64,000 bases of DNA from Chaetomium olivaceum (Eukaryota; Ascomycota; Sordariomycetes; Sordariales; Chaetomiaceae): the NCBI GenBank assembly GCA_039881045.1, contig JAYWVB010000008.1:930001-994000 (forward strand), given 5' to 3'. A program made the translations under genes and the position numbers. Shown here in pieces: positions 45,407 to 57,800 of the stretch. Positions within the stretch are counted from its first letter, which is position 1. Every line of letters begins with the position of its first letter. The notes under the pieces were generated by a model, which saw only the letters and a program-made list of their open reading frames with translations, made no database searches and was not told the DNA's origin.

Positions 45407-46660
45407 GAGACGACACTCGACCAACCGAACATGTGCACAACTCGGGACGACTTGGACGAGCATGGGACTGAGCGTGTGTGAATTTGCATCATTCAGTCTC
45501 GAATATTAACCGATTCATCATGCGGTCATTTTACGGCGTCAGGGAAACGGAACAGACTTGCAAACTCAGCGCTGGGCGAAACGGGACCGGAATATGGCGT
45601 CAATTTGGTGGAATGGAAACGCAAGTTAAGGCATGGGGGCACGAATCTGGAAAAGGGGTTCGGGACAACACAAATCCATCCAAAAGGGGGGGATATGGGC
45701 GACGGCAAGGTCGAACATTTGGCTTAATTTTCCTTCGTCGAAGTCTGTTGGTATTTTGCTGGTCCATTTATCTTGATACCACTCGGCCTTTGGTTTTTGT
45801 CTGGCTAACTTGGGTGTGCGGCTTCTCCTGCTGCCCCTTTTTGCACTGGGGGGGTATGTTGCATTGTTTACATCTGGGATCCAGCGATATTATATAGTGT
45901 ATATATGTATACGTGACGGCGGACGAATGATGCAGACTGTCATGGCATTCCAGCCGGCTCAGTACAGACAAGCAGTGATACCCAATCTGGTAGGGGATAA
46001 GGTCATATAGCCCTTGTATTGTGATTTGACCCGCCATAGCCGATGCTAGGGACTCTGTTACCCTCGGCATGCTTGTTAACGGAGGAAGGGGGCATTCTAC
46101 CCAAGGAGAGATAGACGGAAAGGTCGTGTTTGCCCCTGAATTGGGGGCCGTGGTTGCGGCTTATGCCATGGGGAGATGATGGCCTTCTGGGCAGCCATCA
46201 GGACATCGAAAAAGCTACGGTGTGTGTAGGGGCCAAGACACATATCCCGAACCCAGCGCACGCCATTATCAGCCCCAGCGGCTTCCTCCGTTCACGAAAA
46301 GGCAGACAGAGATTCTGTAGACCGAGCTTGGGGGGGGTGAGTGAAAGGGAGGCCGGGGGGGAGGGGGGCGGTTGGGCAATGAGATAGATACGTGCCCCTC
46401 CAATACAGATTTTACATTCACACAGGCACGCTTTGCTTCAGTTTTGTCCGTCCGTCCGTCCTTCGGGGTCGCCGTCCCCTTTTCATGAGGCACCAGGGGC
46501 TGGAGAGATGGAGAGATGCAGAGATGGAAATACCTCAGCTTTGGGGGGGGGCGGCACGCCGCGGTACTGCGAGCTGTCGTCCGATGAGCATAACTAGTTA
46601 CTCACTTGTTAGGGAGAGGGCTTTGACGGGACGGACGGCATGCCCGTCTGGGGAGCAGAG

Positions 46661-46740
46661 CATCCATCCCTCTATCCAGCCATCCATCCAGCCATCCCAT
46701 CCAGCCATCCCATCCAGCCATCCATCCGTCCCATCCCGTC
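46661..46740. repeat. Imperfect CATC/CAGC tetranucleotide repeat
   Basis: Tandem CATC units with regular AGC interruptions (CATCCATCCAGC, CATCCCATCCAGC). Confidence 0.9.
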
Positions 46741-46808
46741 TACCGGTCCAACGGGGAGGCGGCGGGTTGCACACCTCCCCCCCTCTCTCTCTATCTCTAC
46801 GCACGTTA

Positions 46809-46832
46809 TCTCTCTCTCTCTCTCTCTCTCTT
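46809..46832. repeat. (TC)n microsatellite
   Basis: About eleven TC units on the plus strand. Confidence 0.92.
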
Positions 46833-46878
46833 TTCTCATGCACGTCAAGCAAACCGGGGGGGGAGGGTTTGCGTTGGA

Positions 46879-46905
46879 GGGTGGTGGTGGTGGTGGTGGT
46901 GGTGG
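46879..46905. repeat. (GGT)n microsatellite
   Basis: About eight GGT units on the plus strand, followed downstream by T-rich tracts (46960-47060). Confidence 0.92.
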
Positions 46906-49900
46906 GCCGGCCGCCCACGCGCATGTGTCTTGCCTGCGGTGCGGTAACCGTTTGCTTTTTTTCTTTTTTATTCTATCCGTACCGTCTTCTTTCTCAATGT
47001 GGGTGTGTGTCTGCCAGGTTATCTGTTTTCTTTTTTTTCTTTTTTTCTTTTTTTGCGGTTCGCTCCTCCCGACCGACAGCCAAACGTGAGTCAAACCGGC
47101 CCGTCCACCACCCAGGTCTGGTTGGCAGCGCGCCGTCCCATCTACCCGGCTCGTGTGGTCTCTCTCTTTCTCTCTTTGTTATGTGTGTGATGTGTGTGGG
47201 TATGCGTGTGTGTGTGGGCTGGGTGGGCGAGGGCTGTGAGGCCTGGGTGAGGGCAGACCGCCGAAACACTCGGGGTTTAAACTAGTTACCAGCAAGTCTA
47301 AGCGAGACGGCCCGGACTAGCCAGGGATTCTTTCTCGGAGTTCTGATTCATTATGGTTCCGGATCGGCTTCCGGGTGTCTTTGCTGCGGCCCACGTTAGG
47401 AAGTAGTTAACGTGAAGCTAGGTTAAGTGGCCTCGGTCTTCTTTCTTTCCCGCGGAAAAAAGAACCGGCTAGCAGCCGGGATAGCGAGGGCGCTCGATGC
47501 GAGGAACCACATACAGAGCGAGAAAGAGACAAGAGAGTGAGCGAGTGAGACATGGCCATGCGAGGAACCGGCACGGAGACACCTGGCTCGGACGCCTCCG
47601 ACATTTTTCGCTCGCTCACTCGTCCGACAGAACAGGAGGGGGGGGGGCTAGAGGAGATGCATGGCGCCGAACTGGGATTCCAACCAGACTGGGCGAACGC
47701 CAGGGTTTCTCTTCCCCGGGAACGCAGCGCGCGTGGCATGGCGTCCTGGGCGCTGCGGCTTGCAGCTCAGCCCGCCCGGATCAGGAAAGGGGGGCGGCTG
47801 CTGTTTGTCATGCCACCACCTACCGACCTGCGCAGGAGAGGGACGACCATGTGTGATAAAATCCCGGCGATGAGCGGGCAGATTGCAGATAGGTCGCGGC
47901 TGCGCGCACTGTATTGTGCCCGTTGGTGATGGGCGAACCGCCCGGCAGCTTAGGACTCCCGCCTCTTCGCGTTCGCATCCGGTTTGGGCTGTTTTTGGCT
48001 ACGCCATGCGAAGGGGAGACGCGGTCTACGGTTGTTTGTGTGCGCCTTGGACGCCTGTAACAGTTCTTGGAACGCGCGGGCTCCTTAGGTATTATTTCTG
48101 CTTCTGGGGGCGACGAGTGCGCGAGAAAAACCGCCTTTAGAAGCACCCCAGTGGTCATATGTACAAAAGACAAAGAACGGCTCGGATGGGGGACGGTGAG
48201 TTAGCAGCCATCAATCTGCTTGTCGGTGATGGGTCTCCGGGATCAACAGACTATTGACTACAACCTTTCTGGAGCGGTAATGCATGCGACTTCAAGGCTC
48301 CTGTACAAACTGAGCCCTTTCATGAGAGTATGCATACCGAGTTCATCGGCATTGGCGGCCCCGACACGCTGGCTATGGCTGCAAAGATGCCACCGTGACG
48401 GCGCATTGAAAGCGAGGCTCAAGTTGGTGGCGGCGGCGGACGACGGCCGGGTTTGAAGATGAACTGTAAGCATACCGGGTGGGATCAGTCAGGGTAAGAG
48501 TGGCTTAACACCAGATATGGATGTTTCGGGTTCTTGAAGAGAGAGAGAGATGTCTGTTCCAGGATTAACAATCCCGGCAGGTGTTGTCAAGGTTCATTGA
48601 TTGGATGACGTTGTTGACAAACCAAGGGGCTCTGTCATCGGGCAGGATCTCTCTCACATCTCCGGCAACAACGATATGTTTTCGGCGCAAAACTACAACA
48701 CTAACCAAAGACATCGGTCGACCCAAGCACCGTGGGAGAACAGTGGCTGCCCGATCGATCGGGGTTCGACGTCAAAATAAACTCGTTGGTTTCCGGGCCG
48801 GCGGGTTGCAGTCTCGGTCAAATCCCGGCGCTGTTACATGCGGGTCCGGCCGTCGCAATATATGAAGTCCCCGCATGGCAACGTGCTCTTTGCAGGTGCC
48901 TTCGAGAGATGGCCGAGTTGGGGCATAACCATGCAGCCGGTCTGTAGGGTATCAGCGCAATATCCCAAAGAAGGAGGAAGGTAAGCAGATCGCCATAGCA
49001 GCAACGGGTGGATGGCTTAGGTGGATGGCTTAGGTGTCATATTCTATCCACTCTTTCGTTAATTGCCGTACCACAGCAGAGAGCTGCGAGGGTGAGCTAA
49101 CTCGGCTCACCCGTTTACTCTTTCGAGTTTCGGCATTTTCCAATGCATAGAGTTTTCCATAACTGACAGAACAACGTGATGGGAGCCGACGGCCAAAGAC
49201 AGGAGGTTGATATGGTTTATAGCTACCAATTTGGGATACCCAGCTGGATGGGTGTTGGTAAGATGGGCATGGTTCCCAAAGTTTTATTCTGTAGCCGAGT
49301 GAGGATAACGATCGCAATCGATGGAGGATGTGATGATGTGGGTTGATGGAAAGAGACAACAAGATGGCTTGTGGGGATATTAGTTAGCGTCAATGCTTTG
49401 GGCAGGTATTGGTACTTCCGCGGGCCCGTGCACGTCTCCTTCTGTGAAAGCACCGCCTCGAGGGGCATTCTGAAACTGAAATCAGGAAACAACTTCGAGT
49501 CTGCTGCAACCTGGGAATCATACCTAGGGTGTTAGGTAACTTAGTTGGGGATTTTATAGGGATTGCGCCGGCTTTTGTCGTTCCGGCGAGTCTCATGCAA
49601 AAGATGAAATCTTGCTCAGATGCAACACCGCTGACCTGCCTGTTCATCCCGCGCCGCATTGAGCAAGTTTCGTCGCATTCTGAGCCAAGCGGAGCGACGA
49701 CTCTCCGGGAACCTTGCGGGCGGGCGCCGGTCGATCGCATTGCCATGGATACAAGGAGGTGATTCCGTCTTTTATCATAGCACTTCGGTCGTCTCTATTT
49801 TTGATCCTTTTTTGCCAAAGTCCATTTTCAGGCTCGTTTCATCTCATCCCACCCATCTCGCCATCTCGCCCTGGTCTGGAGCGACGACCTTCCATGAGAG

Positions 49901-50158
49901 CATTGTGACCAGATCGCCCTTGTGCCTCCTCAACAAAAAGGCCTCATCAACCCCACGCGGCGGCTAAACGGTTGCGGACCGAACAAATTAGAACTCGCAC
50001 AAACACGTATTCGCACCACAAGAGCAGAGCAACTCGAGAAATAGTGCGAGGTGTCGTCGCCAGCACACACACACACACATCACCCGTAAATACAGTAGTC
50101 ACCAGACATCCACCAACACCAAAACCTCGCACAAACAACACCAACCCCCCAACTCGGA

Positions 50159-50896
50159 ATGGATCCCCGCCTTCTATCCCGCCAACACGCCGGCCACAGC
50201 GACAGCGACAGCGACAGCGGCAGCGGCATGGACATGGGCAGCGACACCAGCGGGGGCGGCGGCCACACTTCAACCTCCACCTCCGGCGGGCACACGACCG
50301 TCTTCCAAACCTCGATCGCGACCTCGCTCTTCTCCACGGCCTGGACGCCCACCAGCACGGGCGCGTACGCGGGGACGTGCGTCTTCCTGATTGTGCTGGC
50401 GGTGGTCTTCCGCGGGCTGCTGGCGCTCCGGTCGTGGCAGGAGCGCCGCTGGCTCGACGCCGAGATGGCCCGCCGCTATGTGGTGGTGCAGGGCAAGGCG
50501 CCCCTGGCGGAGGCGCTCGCGCGGGACCCGGCCGCCAAGGGCGCGACCATGGTGCTGAGCGAGAACGGCGTCGAGGAGAACGTGGTCGTGGTGGGGAATC
50601 GGGGCGCGGTTGCGGCGGCTGCCGCGCATGCCAGGCCGTGGAGGTTAAGTGTTGATCCGCTGAGGGCGGCAGTGGATACGGTGGTGGGGGGGTTGGCTAT
50701 CTTCTGTGAGTTCTCTTCCTTTTGATTCCTTACTCTTTGCATTCTTGTTGATGAGAGGGGTTGTGGCTAATCAACTGGTGTCCGCAGCATGTTGGCGGTC
50801 ATGTCTATGAATGTCGGCTACTTCCTCTCTGTGCTCGGCGGAACGTTCCTCGGGAGCCTTCTAGTAGGAAGGTTTATTTCGGTCGGGGAACATTGA
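50159..50896 (+). CDS. Ctr-family copper transporter, one base missing in a G run
   Basis: Exons 50159-50705 and 50788-50896 encode about 218 residues. The N-terminus is His/Met/Ser/Asp-rich (HAGHSDSDSDSGSGMDMGSD), as expected of the extracellular copper-binding end. TM1 is GAYAGTCVFLIVLAVVFRGL. A cytosolic loop follows, then TM2 with the obligatory MxxxM (MLAVM) and TM3 with GxxxG-type packing (GGTFLGSLLVGRF). As written, exon 1 reads DTVVGGLAIF and cannot splice in frame. One more G in the seven-G run at 50686-50692 changes this to DTVVGGVGYLLMLAVM across the intron, the expected family sequence. Ctr proteins import Cu(I) as trimers at the plasma membrane or vacuole. Whether this is a Ctr2- or Ctr3-type member is not settled. 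Confidence 0.85.
50196..50226 (+). repeat. (GACAGC)n hexamer coding for Ser-Asp repeats
   Basis: Tandem GACAGC units inside the copper transporter's first exon encode its SDSDSDSGSG N-terminal segment. Confidence 0.85.
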
Positions 50897-53800
50897 GCTC
50901 GCATGCTGGAGTCATCGAGGGCAGTGTCGCGCATTGTTTTGGGGTCAAAATGGTTGACGAGCGTGGAGTTACGGTAACGGATCGGGAGGCTTTGTGTGCT
51001 TTAACCCAAGTTAAGGAACCGATATTTTGCTCGGTGCATTTCTATCTCATCCCTAATCCTCCTATCATAACCATCTGGACTTGTTTGTTGAAGAATCGTC
51101 TTCAACAGCACACGCGACTGTTCCCTCTGTTAGTGTTAAGATGGCAAAAAGTACCGCTACTTGCGGTAGTTGAAGAACGAAACTGGCGTAAAAACTTGCT
51201 CAAACCCACGCACCCCAACCCTTTCTGAGCCGTGGTGGAGTTTCCCCCACACCCGGCCCTTGCCAAGCTCGCGAACCGTTGCCCTTGCCGGATCCGGTCC
51301 CGAGTCCCCGCGCCCTTAGCTTGACCGGTCCGGCTCCGACCCCCGAGCTTTTACGCAACCGAATCCCGGTGAGGGTAGCGGATATCCGTTAGCGCTCTCG
51401 CGCGTGAATCATTTCAACGGCGTACCCTGACTATAGCAAGCACTTAGTTGGCTCTTACCGTCACTCGTACTCGTGAAGCCAGCTCTGCTGGTTTGGAAAA
51501 CAACCCATTGTCAACTGCTACTGCAACTGTAAAGGCTTAGGTTTAGCTAAATGCTCATCGCATACTTGCTGAGATTGCGGTCCATCATTCTCTAAATTTG
51601 GTATGATGCCCATCAGGCTCAAGGACGAATGCAGTGAACAGTCACCACTCAAACCCGCCCTCCATAGCGGCACAACGAAACCCCATCAGTAAACACACAG
51701 TCACGTTCTTTACATATTTTGCATGGGTCTTCCAGGTCGAGACACGAACTACTATATCCTGCGGAGTATTCGTACTTCGCACCTTTGGCCTGTGCGGTTC
51801 CCTGCATACGGGGCGAGGTATGTTTGCATTGCCCCGGGAAGTTGCAAACACTCAAACGCAGGAATCGTTGACGCCGCTTGCCGAAATCTGTCCAATACAT
51901 AATCGAGGAGGAACCCAGCGGAATCTTGGAGCCCCCGACTGGACTGCATCTCAACTGTACGTACATGTCTCAGAGCCACTTTCTGCACCACCAAACCAGC
52001 AAACCACATGCATCCAAGACAGACGAGAAGAAAAGAACGGCTACCTACCGGGGTACACAGCATTCAGCTCTCAGTCTTCGGATGGCTAACCGACGCGATG
52101 TCTCGGTCTTCAGCGATATACTGGACCATCTGACCTGGTACCGCATGTTCGAGTCAGCATCCGTGGGTCACCGCCTGCTGCTCAGCTCTCAAAGCGGCCA
52201 GAGTTGCATGTGTCTGGCGACCCCTGAGTCGTTACCACGTTTAATAACGTTTCTGTCTCACAGCCCAACGGCCATTCCGCCCATGCCGATGCCCTGTTAA
52301 CATCAACAAAGAAATTGCCTGCTGAATGACTACTACTTGATGCTCTTGAACCGACATATGCTAGAGGGCCAAATGGCGATTGCTATATCACACACTATTA
52401 AGACCAACTTCTCCCGACAGCCCGGAAGCGAATCGATCCACCCTCATATATTAAAAACCCCATTCACTCCTGTCGTGACCTCCACCTCCAGGCTAAATCA
52501 ACCGCACCCTGTACGTGTTGCCTCCCTCCCGACTCTGCCCGTACACAACACAAATAAATATCCACCACCACCGTGTTCCCACAGCCTAAGAATAGATAGA
52601 GAGAGCCACGCACACATCTTTGCCTCACCGTTTACAAACCAACCGATCCCTCCCATCACAAACAGCACAGCACAGCACAGCACAGCACAGCACAGTACAC
52701 ACACACATGCAGGGCCTTCTCCTCCCCTCCTCCCCAGCGCTGTTGTTTGCGCCCCCCCCCCCCCTCCTCTAACACAATCCTCCAGCCCCCCGTCCCAGCA
52801 GCTAGCTAGTTAGCTAGCCAACCAACCTCGATGGAAATACACACACACACACACAGGAAGAAAGCGCAGATGTTGCATATCAACAGACTGGAAAAAAACA
52901 CTAAACCCCCCCTATTCCCAACACTTCCAACCGGGAAGATAACAAACCCACTGACACTGATCAAAAAAAAAAAAAGAGGAGATGTCCAACATCTTCCCAA
53001 ACCGGAAGGACACCTCCCAATCAGGAAATACCTCCATCCTGTGTAAGTGAGCGACTTTCCGGGACCGGGACCCGGGTTTTTTTCCCCCACGATGAGAGAT
53101 GGCGTAACCCGCAGGGGGCATTTCGGCATTTCTTACATTCGAATTCACACGCGGGCGATTTTCTGGATCAACCCCGATCTGTGGCGTGCCGGCCGACACA
53201 TGGCCGACCAGCACATCACATGGCGAACGCGTGGGATGAGTGAATTCAATGCCGCAGCGGGACATGTCGGGTCTGGTTAGGGCGCCATGTTGATCAATTG
53301 CACGTTGAGGTCAAAACCAGCGAATACTAAACTACAGAATGCGTGATATGGTGAGCCAGCTTTAGGAGACTATGAGCTATCGTCTGGCAACGCGCAGTTC
53401 CTAACTTGGCAACCTGTGATGTAGGAACAAAGAATGCGTTTTGAAATTTCAGTATTATTCATTCGACCAGTTTCTTGGACACCGTCAAATTCGTGGTAGG
53501 AATTCATCGTTGTCATGGATCTCGTCTCGCTATCACAAGCCAGAAACACAACAGCCTACCGGACAAGCCACCCAGACATATAGGCACACCCTGAAAAGTG
53601 CAGAGAAAGCCGACGCCGTCATGCGCAATCTAGCCCCCCTGAGCAAGTGCCAACGAGTTACTTTCCTTGGTCTCTAGCCTCGAGAACCAAGCGCCCATTC
53701 CATCCTTCCTCGCAAGGAGCATGTATGACCGCTCGCCTTGACGCGTTGCCGTGACATATGCGCGACTATCAACTCGCGATCGGGAAGATGGTGAATATGC

Positions 53801-54024
53801 CGTGCCACTAATCGAAGTGAAAGCCGAGGGAAACCGTCCGAGAAATCGTAGAAGATGGAACGAGCAGCATACACCCCCAAAGAAACGCCGGACCATATAG
53901 GCCTCGATAGCGCGAGGCCGTTCCAAAGTTGTCGACCGAAAAATGACGATTCACGAATGCATTAGAGTAGTGGGTATTTTGGCGCACGAGCTGAAAGTCA
54001 TGATAGAAGTCGACGTGGTGATGC
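50897..54024. other. Convergent intergenic region between the copper transporter and Mcm1
   Basis: About 3.1 kb with no convincing gene, though both flanking genes end into it. It contains the CAGCA repeat at 52662-52694, a C run at 52756-52765 and an A run at 52964-52975. Parts at 51380-51700 and 53280-53600 are AT-richer. Confidence 0.5.
52662..52694. repeat. (CAGCA)n pentanucleotide repeat
   Basis: Six or more tandem CAGCA units followed by a short CA run. Confidence 0.92.
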
Positions 54025-54894
54025 TTAGGATTGGTGACCAGCATGCTGCTGAAGGCTGGATGGCGGCATGTATTGGCTTCCCCGTTGCTGTTGCACATAG
54101 CCGTAGGCCAGCGCTTGCTGGGGGTCCATTCCGACGTTGGGCATGTAGCCGGGAGGCATGTGACCCTGGGGCATCCCAGGCCGGCTCTGCTGGGGCGGCA
54201 GGTGGGCACTCGTAGGCTCTTCGGGTGAGTCGACGGCATTAGCGTCGTCCACGCCGTTATCCCCAGCAGGGGGCTCGGGGGCGTTCAGGCAGGCCTAGAA
54301 ATGATGTCAGTCGAGGCGCATGGATGGGCACGCGAAGTTCGCGTCACTGGGGTCAAGACCTACCTGAATCAAGTTCTTGCCCTCCGCCTTTGTGACAAGA
54401 GGCTGTAGCTTGGGGGTGGTGAAGGTGTAAACGAGGCCGGTTTCGGACACGACGAGGAGGAGGACTTGGGTGCCTGTCAAAACCGACAGTTCGTAGGCCT
54501 GGCGCACACGAGGTTCTAGTTAGCGAGTGTTTCCTAGCGTTTCCTAGTGATGCGCCGAGGATGCGCTGGCGAAGTCGTGTGTGTTGCCGCCCCCATTACG
54601 GGGCCGGCGCGGGAGCTTCGGATGATGTCAATGACGAACCTTCTTCATGATGCCAGCCTTGCGTTTAGAGAAGGTGATGTGGCGGCGCGACTTGTCGCCA
54701 ATAAACTTGATCTCGATCTTGCGGCGCTCGCGACCGCCCTTCTCGTCGTCGTCATCGTCGTCGTCAGCCGTGCTAGGGCGGGCGCGCTTAATGCCGCGAG
54801 TCTCGCCAACATTGTTGTTGCCGTTGCCGACGGAATGCGCGTCCTCGAGCTCGGTGGGCGACGTTTGGTCGTGTTGATCAGTGATGTCGGCCAT
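54025..54894 (-). CDS. mcm1: Mcm1-type MADS-box transcription factor
   Basis: Three exons (54894-54640, 54498-54364, 54294-54025) give 219 residues. An acidic N-terminus with a DDDDDDDEK run is followed by a complete SRF-type MADS box at about residues 55-115: ERRKIEIKFIGDKSRRHITF, SKRKAGIMKKAYELSVLTGT and VSETGLVYTFTTPKLQPLV. The SAM extension KAEGKNLIQACLNAPEP follows, and a Gln/Pro/Met-rich tail ends QQHAGHQS. Mcm1 proteins bind CArG-like boxes with partner factors and control cell-cycle, mating-type and developmental genes; in Sordariales Mcm1 is required for sexual development. Intron 1 begins GTTCGT, a weak donor, but the join gives the invariant MKKAYELS. The gene is isolated, with 3.1 kb and 4.4 kb of unassigned DNA on its two sides. 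Confidence 0.96.
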
Positions 54895-57800
54895 TTTGCC
54901 GGTCGGGTATCACGAAAGACGAAAAAGGCAAAATGGTGGAGATGCTGTTTTGAGCGTTGTGCCGATGGCCTAGACTTGATCTGGCGTTGAGCGGAGAGGT
55001 CGCCTTTTGTCGCAGAAACCTGGTTGGGCGTTTGCCTGGATTGAGTTTGGTGTGTTCCGCCGAGGCAGGGCGAGGAATTCACGTTTTAATTTTTATTTGC
55101 TGGGGCGGCCCAGGTCTCGCGCGTGTGGCATGCAACACCGGTTTACTGTGTCTGTGTGGTGCTGACAAAAAGTGCCAGTTTGCCGACAGTGCAACGCGGG
55201 TTTCTCCTCTGGGTGGGAGGATTGTGGTGTGCAGTCCAGAAATCGAGACGGTGATCGTCTGATACGTTTTCGGATGGCAGGTTCCCTGTCAGGAACGAGG
55301 CAGAGACGTCAAAAATCAGACCTTGGCCGACACGTCGACCGAATGGGTTTGGCGACTGCAGAATGATTGAAAAGAGGATAGCGAGGTGGTGGCACGCAGG
55401 CTGCGGGCCGCGACCAGGCAGTTAAAGAAACGAAGGCGGGGAGTGGCGCCCCCCAGTGACTGTACGGTGCGAGAAGGGAAGGGGGGTTGGTGGCATGTGG
55501 GGCTAAAGTGGGGAAAGAAACGCGCTAGAGACTGGCGTCCTGCACGATGCTGCAAAGCTGATTTTGAGACGAGACTGCTGTTCTAAGGAGAAAGAGAACA
55601 AGAGAAAATTGATGCCGAGCGAATGCAGTGATACGTGACATGGACCGGCTTGAGCAGCTATCATTATGAGCTATCTTTTTTTTTGTTTTGTTTTGTGAAT
55701 GTCTACCTTTGAGAAAGAGTGGTCTAGAAGCGAGAGGCACCCCGAGAACCCCCAAAGGAAGGAAAAGGTGAGCTCGGTCTGGGGCTCAACATCGTTCCAA
55801 TGTCCTGGCAGTCCTCCTTCCCTTGTTTGCAGGCCTTTGGCTCCCAGTGCGAACGGCATCTCGCTAGTTGACACAGTTCAGGTTAGCAAATGGGATACTG
55901 TGCTGAGAGGCCCAGAGCGGCACCGGAGATTGGCGGGAAGGATCGAGGTGTGGCCAGTGCAAACAACCTTGCGTTCAAGGGAGAGGAAGGTGTGGGGGAA
56001 CGGCAAACTGGCACCTGGGAAACCGCGTTGGCTTTCCCCGGGTTTGCATTTCCACCTTTTGCGTTCCATTTTTGGACGAGACGGCGGGCACGGACAGAGG
56101 GGAAAGCACCTCGCAAAAGCTTCGGCCAACGTGGACACGAAGGGGAGGCGGACAGGCCGAGGCATCGCCAAACGTTTATTTGCGCGTAATGCTTCCGGCA
56201 GGGCACTTGCGTCTGACAAGAGACAGTGACCCCGAATGGCTGCGCGAGTGTGCATCGGAGCCTCTAGTTCGCCGGAGTCGTGTGGGTGTGGGACCCAGCC
56301 CGCTGTCTCGCGGGTTGCTGGGCCTCGAGGCTGCAGGGCGACATCTCGCCAGCACCTCTTCACGACGGGGCCTTCTCATGCCTATCCGCACCGCGAGCCT
56401 TCCGGGTTGCAGGCAACGACACAAGGATGCGAGACGGGCTGGGGCCACTTTGGGGGCACGGCGTCCAATGAAGCCTTGCGAATTCTCTCAACCTCATCAG
56501 ACAATGCAGGCGTGGAAGGCACGCACGGAGAACTATCGAATTCGAAGCCTTCTTTCCCCACCACCTTTTGGCAACCGATGGAAGTCTGGTTGAGCCAGCT
56601 GGCGAATGCCGACTTCAAACCCTCACAATGACAGTGGGCCTCCTCGTTTTTGAGTTACAACGCCCCCTGCTGCGACCTGCTTACCGCTCAGTGGTCGATC
56701 AAATTTGTGTCCAGCTCCTCGGATCGATGATAATAAGATGAGATTATGCCCGAGTATCTGGACTGAGCCGGCTGAAGGTATACGAGGGGAGACCCGAGTA
56801 ACTACCTAGGTAGGTACCTCCATGTTCTCTCGGTGTCTTTTCACGGGTCGAGGACGACACGACGACAGGCCGGTATGGCGCAACTGGTGAGCTAGTGTAG
56901 GCCGGTGAATGCCCCAATGCAGCCACGACAGTCGCGAAAGTCCAGAACGCCTAAAACGCGATTTGATCCGGGTGCCCCGGGACTGGCGTTGTTGTGCCGC
57001 TGTCTACCCTGGGCTGACTGGTGTCGTGGAGTGCTGGCTTGCATCGCGCGCAAGGGTCGAAAAGCGGGGGTGGCCGATAGCGTGTGATTGCGCACAGTCA
57101 GGATTTGCCAGCACCAACATGTGTCCTGCGCGAGAAAGGGGCGCTGATTGAAAGCCTGATGGGGGCGACCATGGACTCGCTGGAAGGGCAGTCTGGGCGG
57201 ATTGTCGAATGGCCCGGGGTGGCTGAAATCTGCCGTCGGTTCTTTCAGGTCTCCGTGTGCTTCCTGTCTCGCCGGTATGGGGGGCCCGGGGAAGTCCAAG
57301 GCTGGGAGATACTGGCATTTCAATTGGATACGACTGAGTGGGAAACGCAACGCTAGCCAGAATGAGGTTTGATGGCCATATCACGGACACATCGACGTTC
57401 TGTTTCGTGACGGAACATGAGACAAAACAGAAAGGCTTGTCGTTGGCTCTTCGTTCGACACTTTGGCCCTGGGGATGCCTCCGATGGGCCAGGCTTGGTC
57501 GAAAATGAACAAGCGGGCTCCGGCACAGGGAAACTTCTCCTTACGGAAGCAAGCCGCGTGCTGATTCGCCGGTCGCATCAGCTGCCAGAACACGAAATCT
57601 GACCTGACGTGATTGGGCGAGGGCAATCCTGCGCAAGCTCCCGCCAGATCTGCATGTCAAGCGTGGCAGGGAATCGTCGGTGTCTGTCGAGGACTCGGAT
57701 GCTGAGCCGATAGTTACTGGGTTGGAGGCTCAATCGTAGGACGGGAGTCTTTGTGAAGCCTCTGAGGAACTATACAGTATACTGAATCTATGGATACCAA

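Larger units (their letters stand above)
45407..50158. other. Low-complexity 4.8 kb between the C2H2 and copper transporter genes
   Basis: No secure gene. The region is unusually rich in simple repeats between 46.6 and 47.25 kb and contains a direct repeat of GTGGATGGCTTAG at about 49010-49032. The long open frame at 46392-47285 is made of microsatellite translation. The last few hundred bases form the transporter's promoter and leader, with a short CA run near 50065-50080. Confidence 0.5.

Noticed and set aside
46392..47285. Plus-strand frame of 297 codons
   Set aside because: Consists mostly of translated microsatellites and low-complexity runs.
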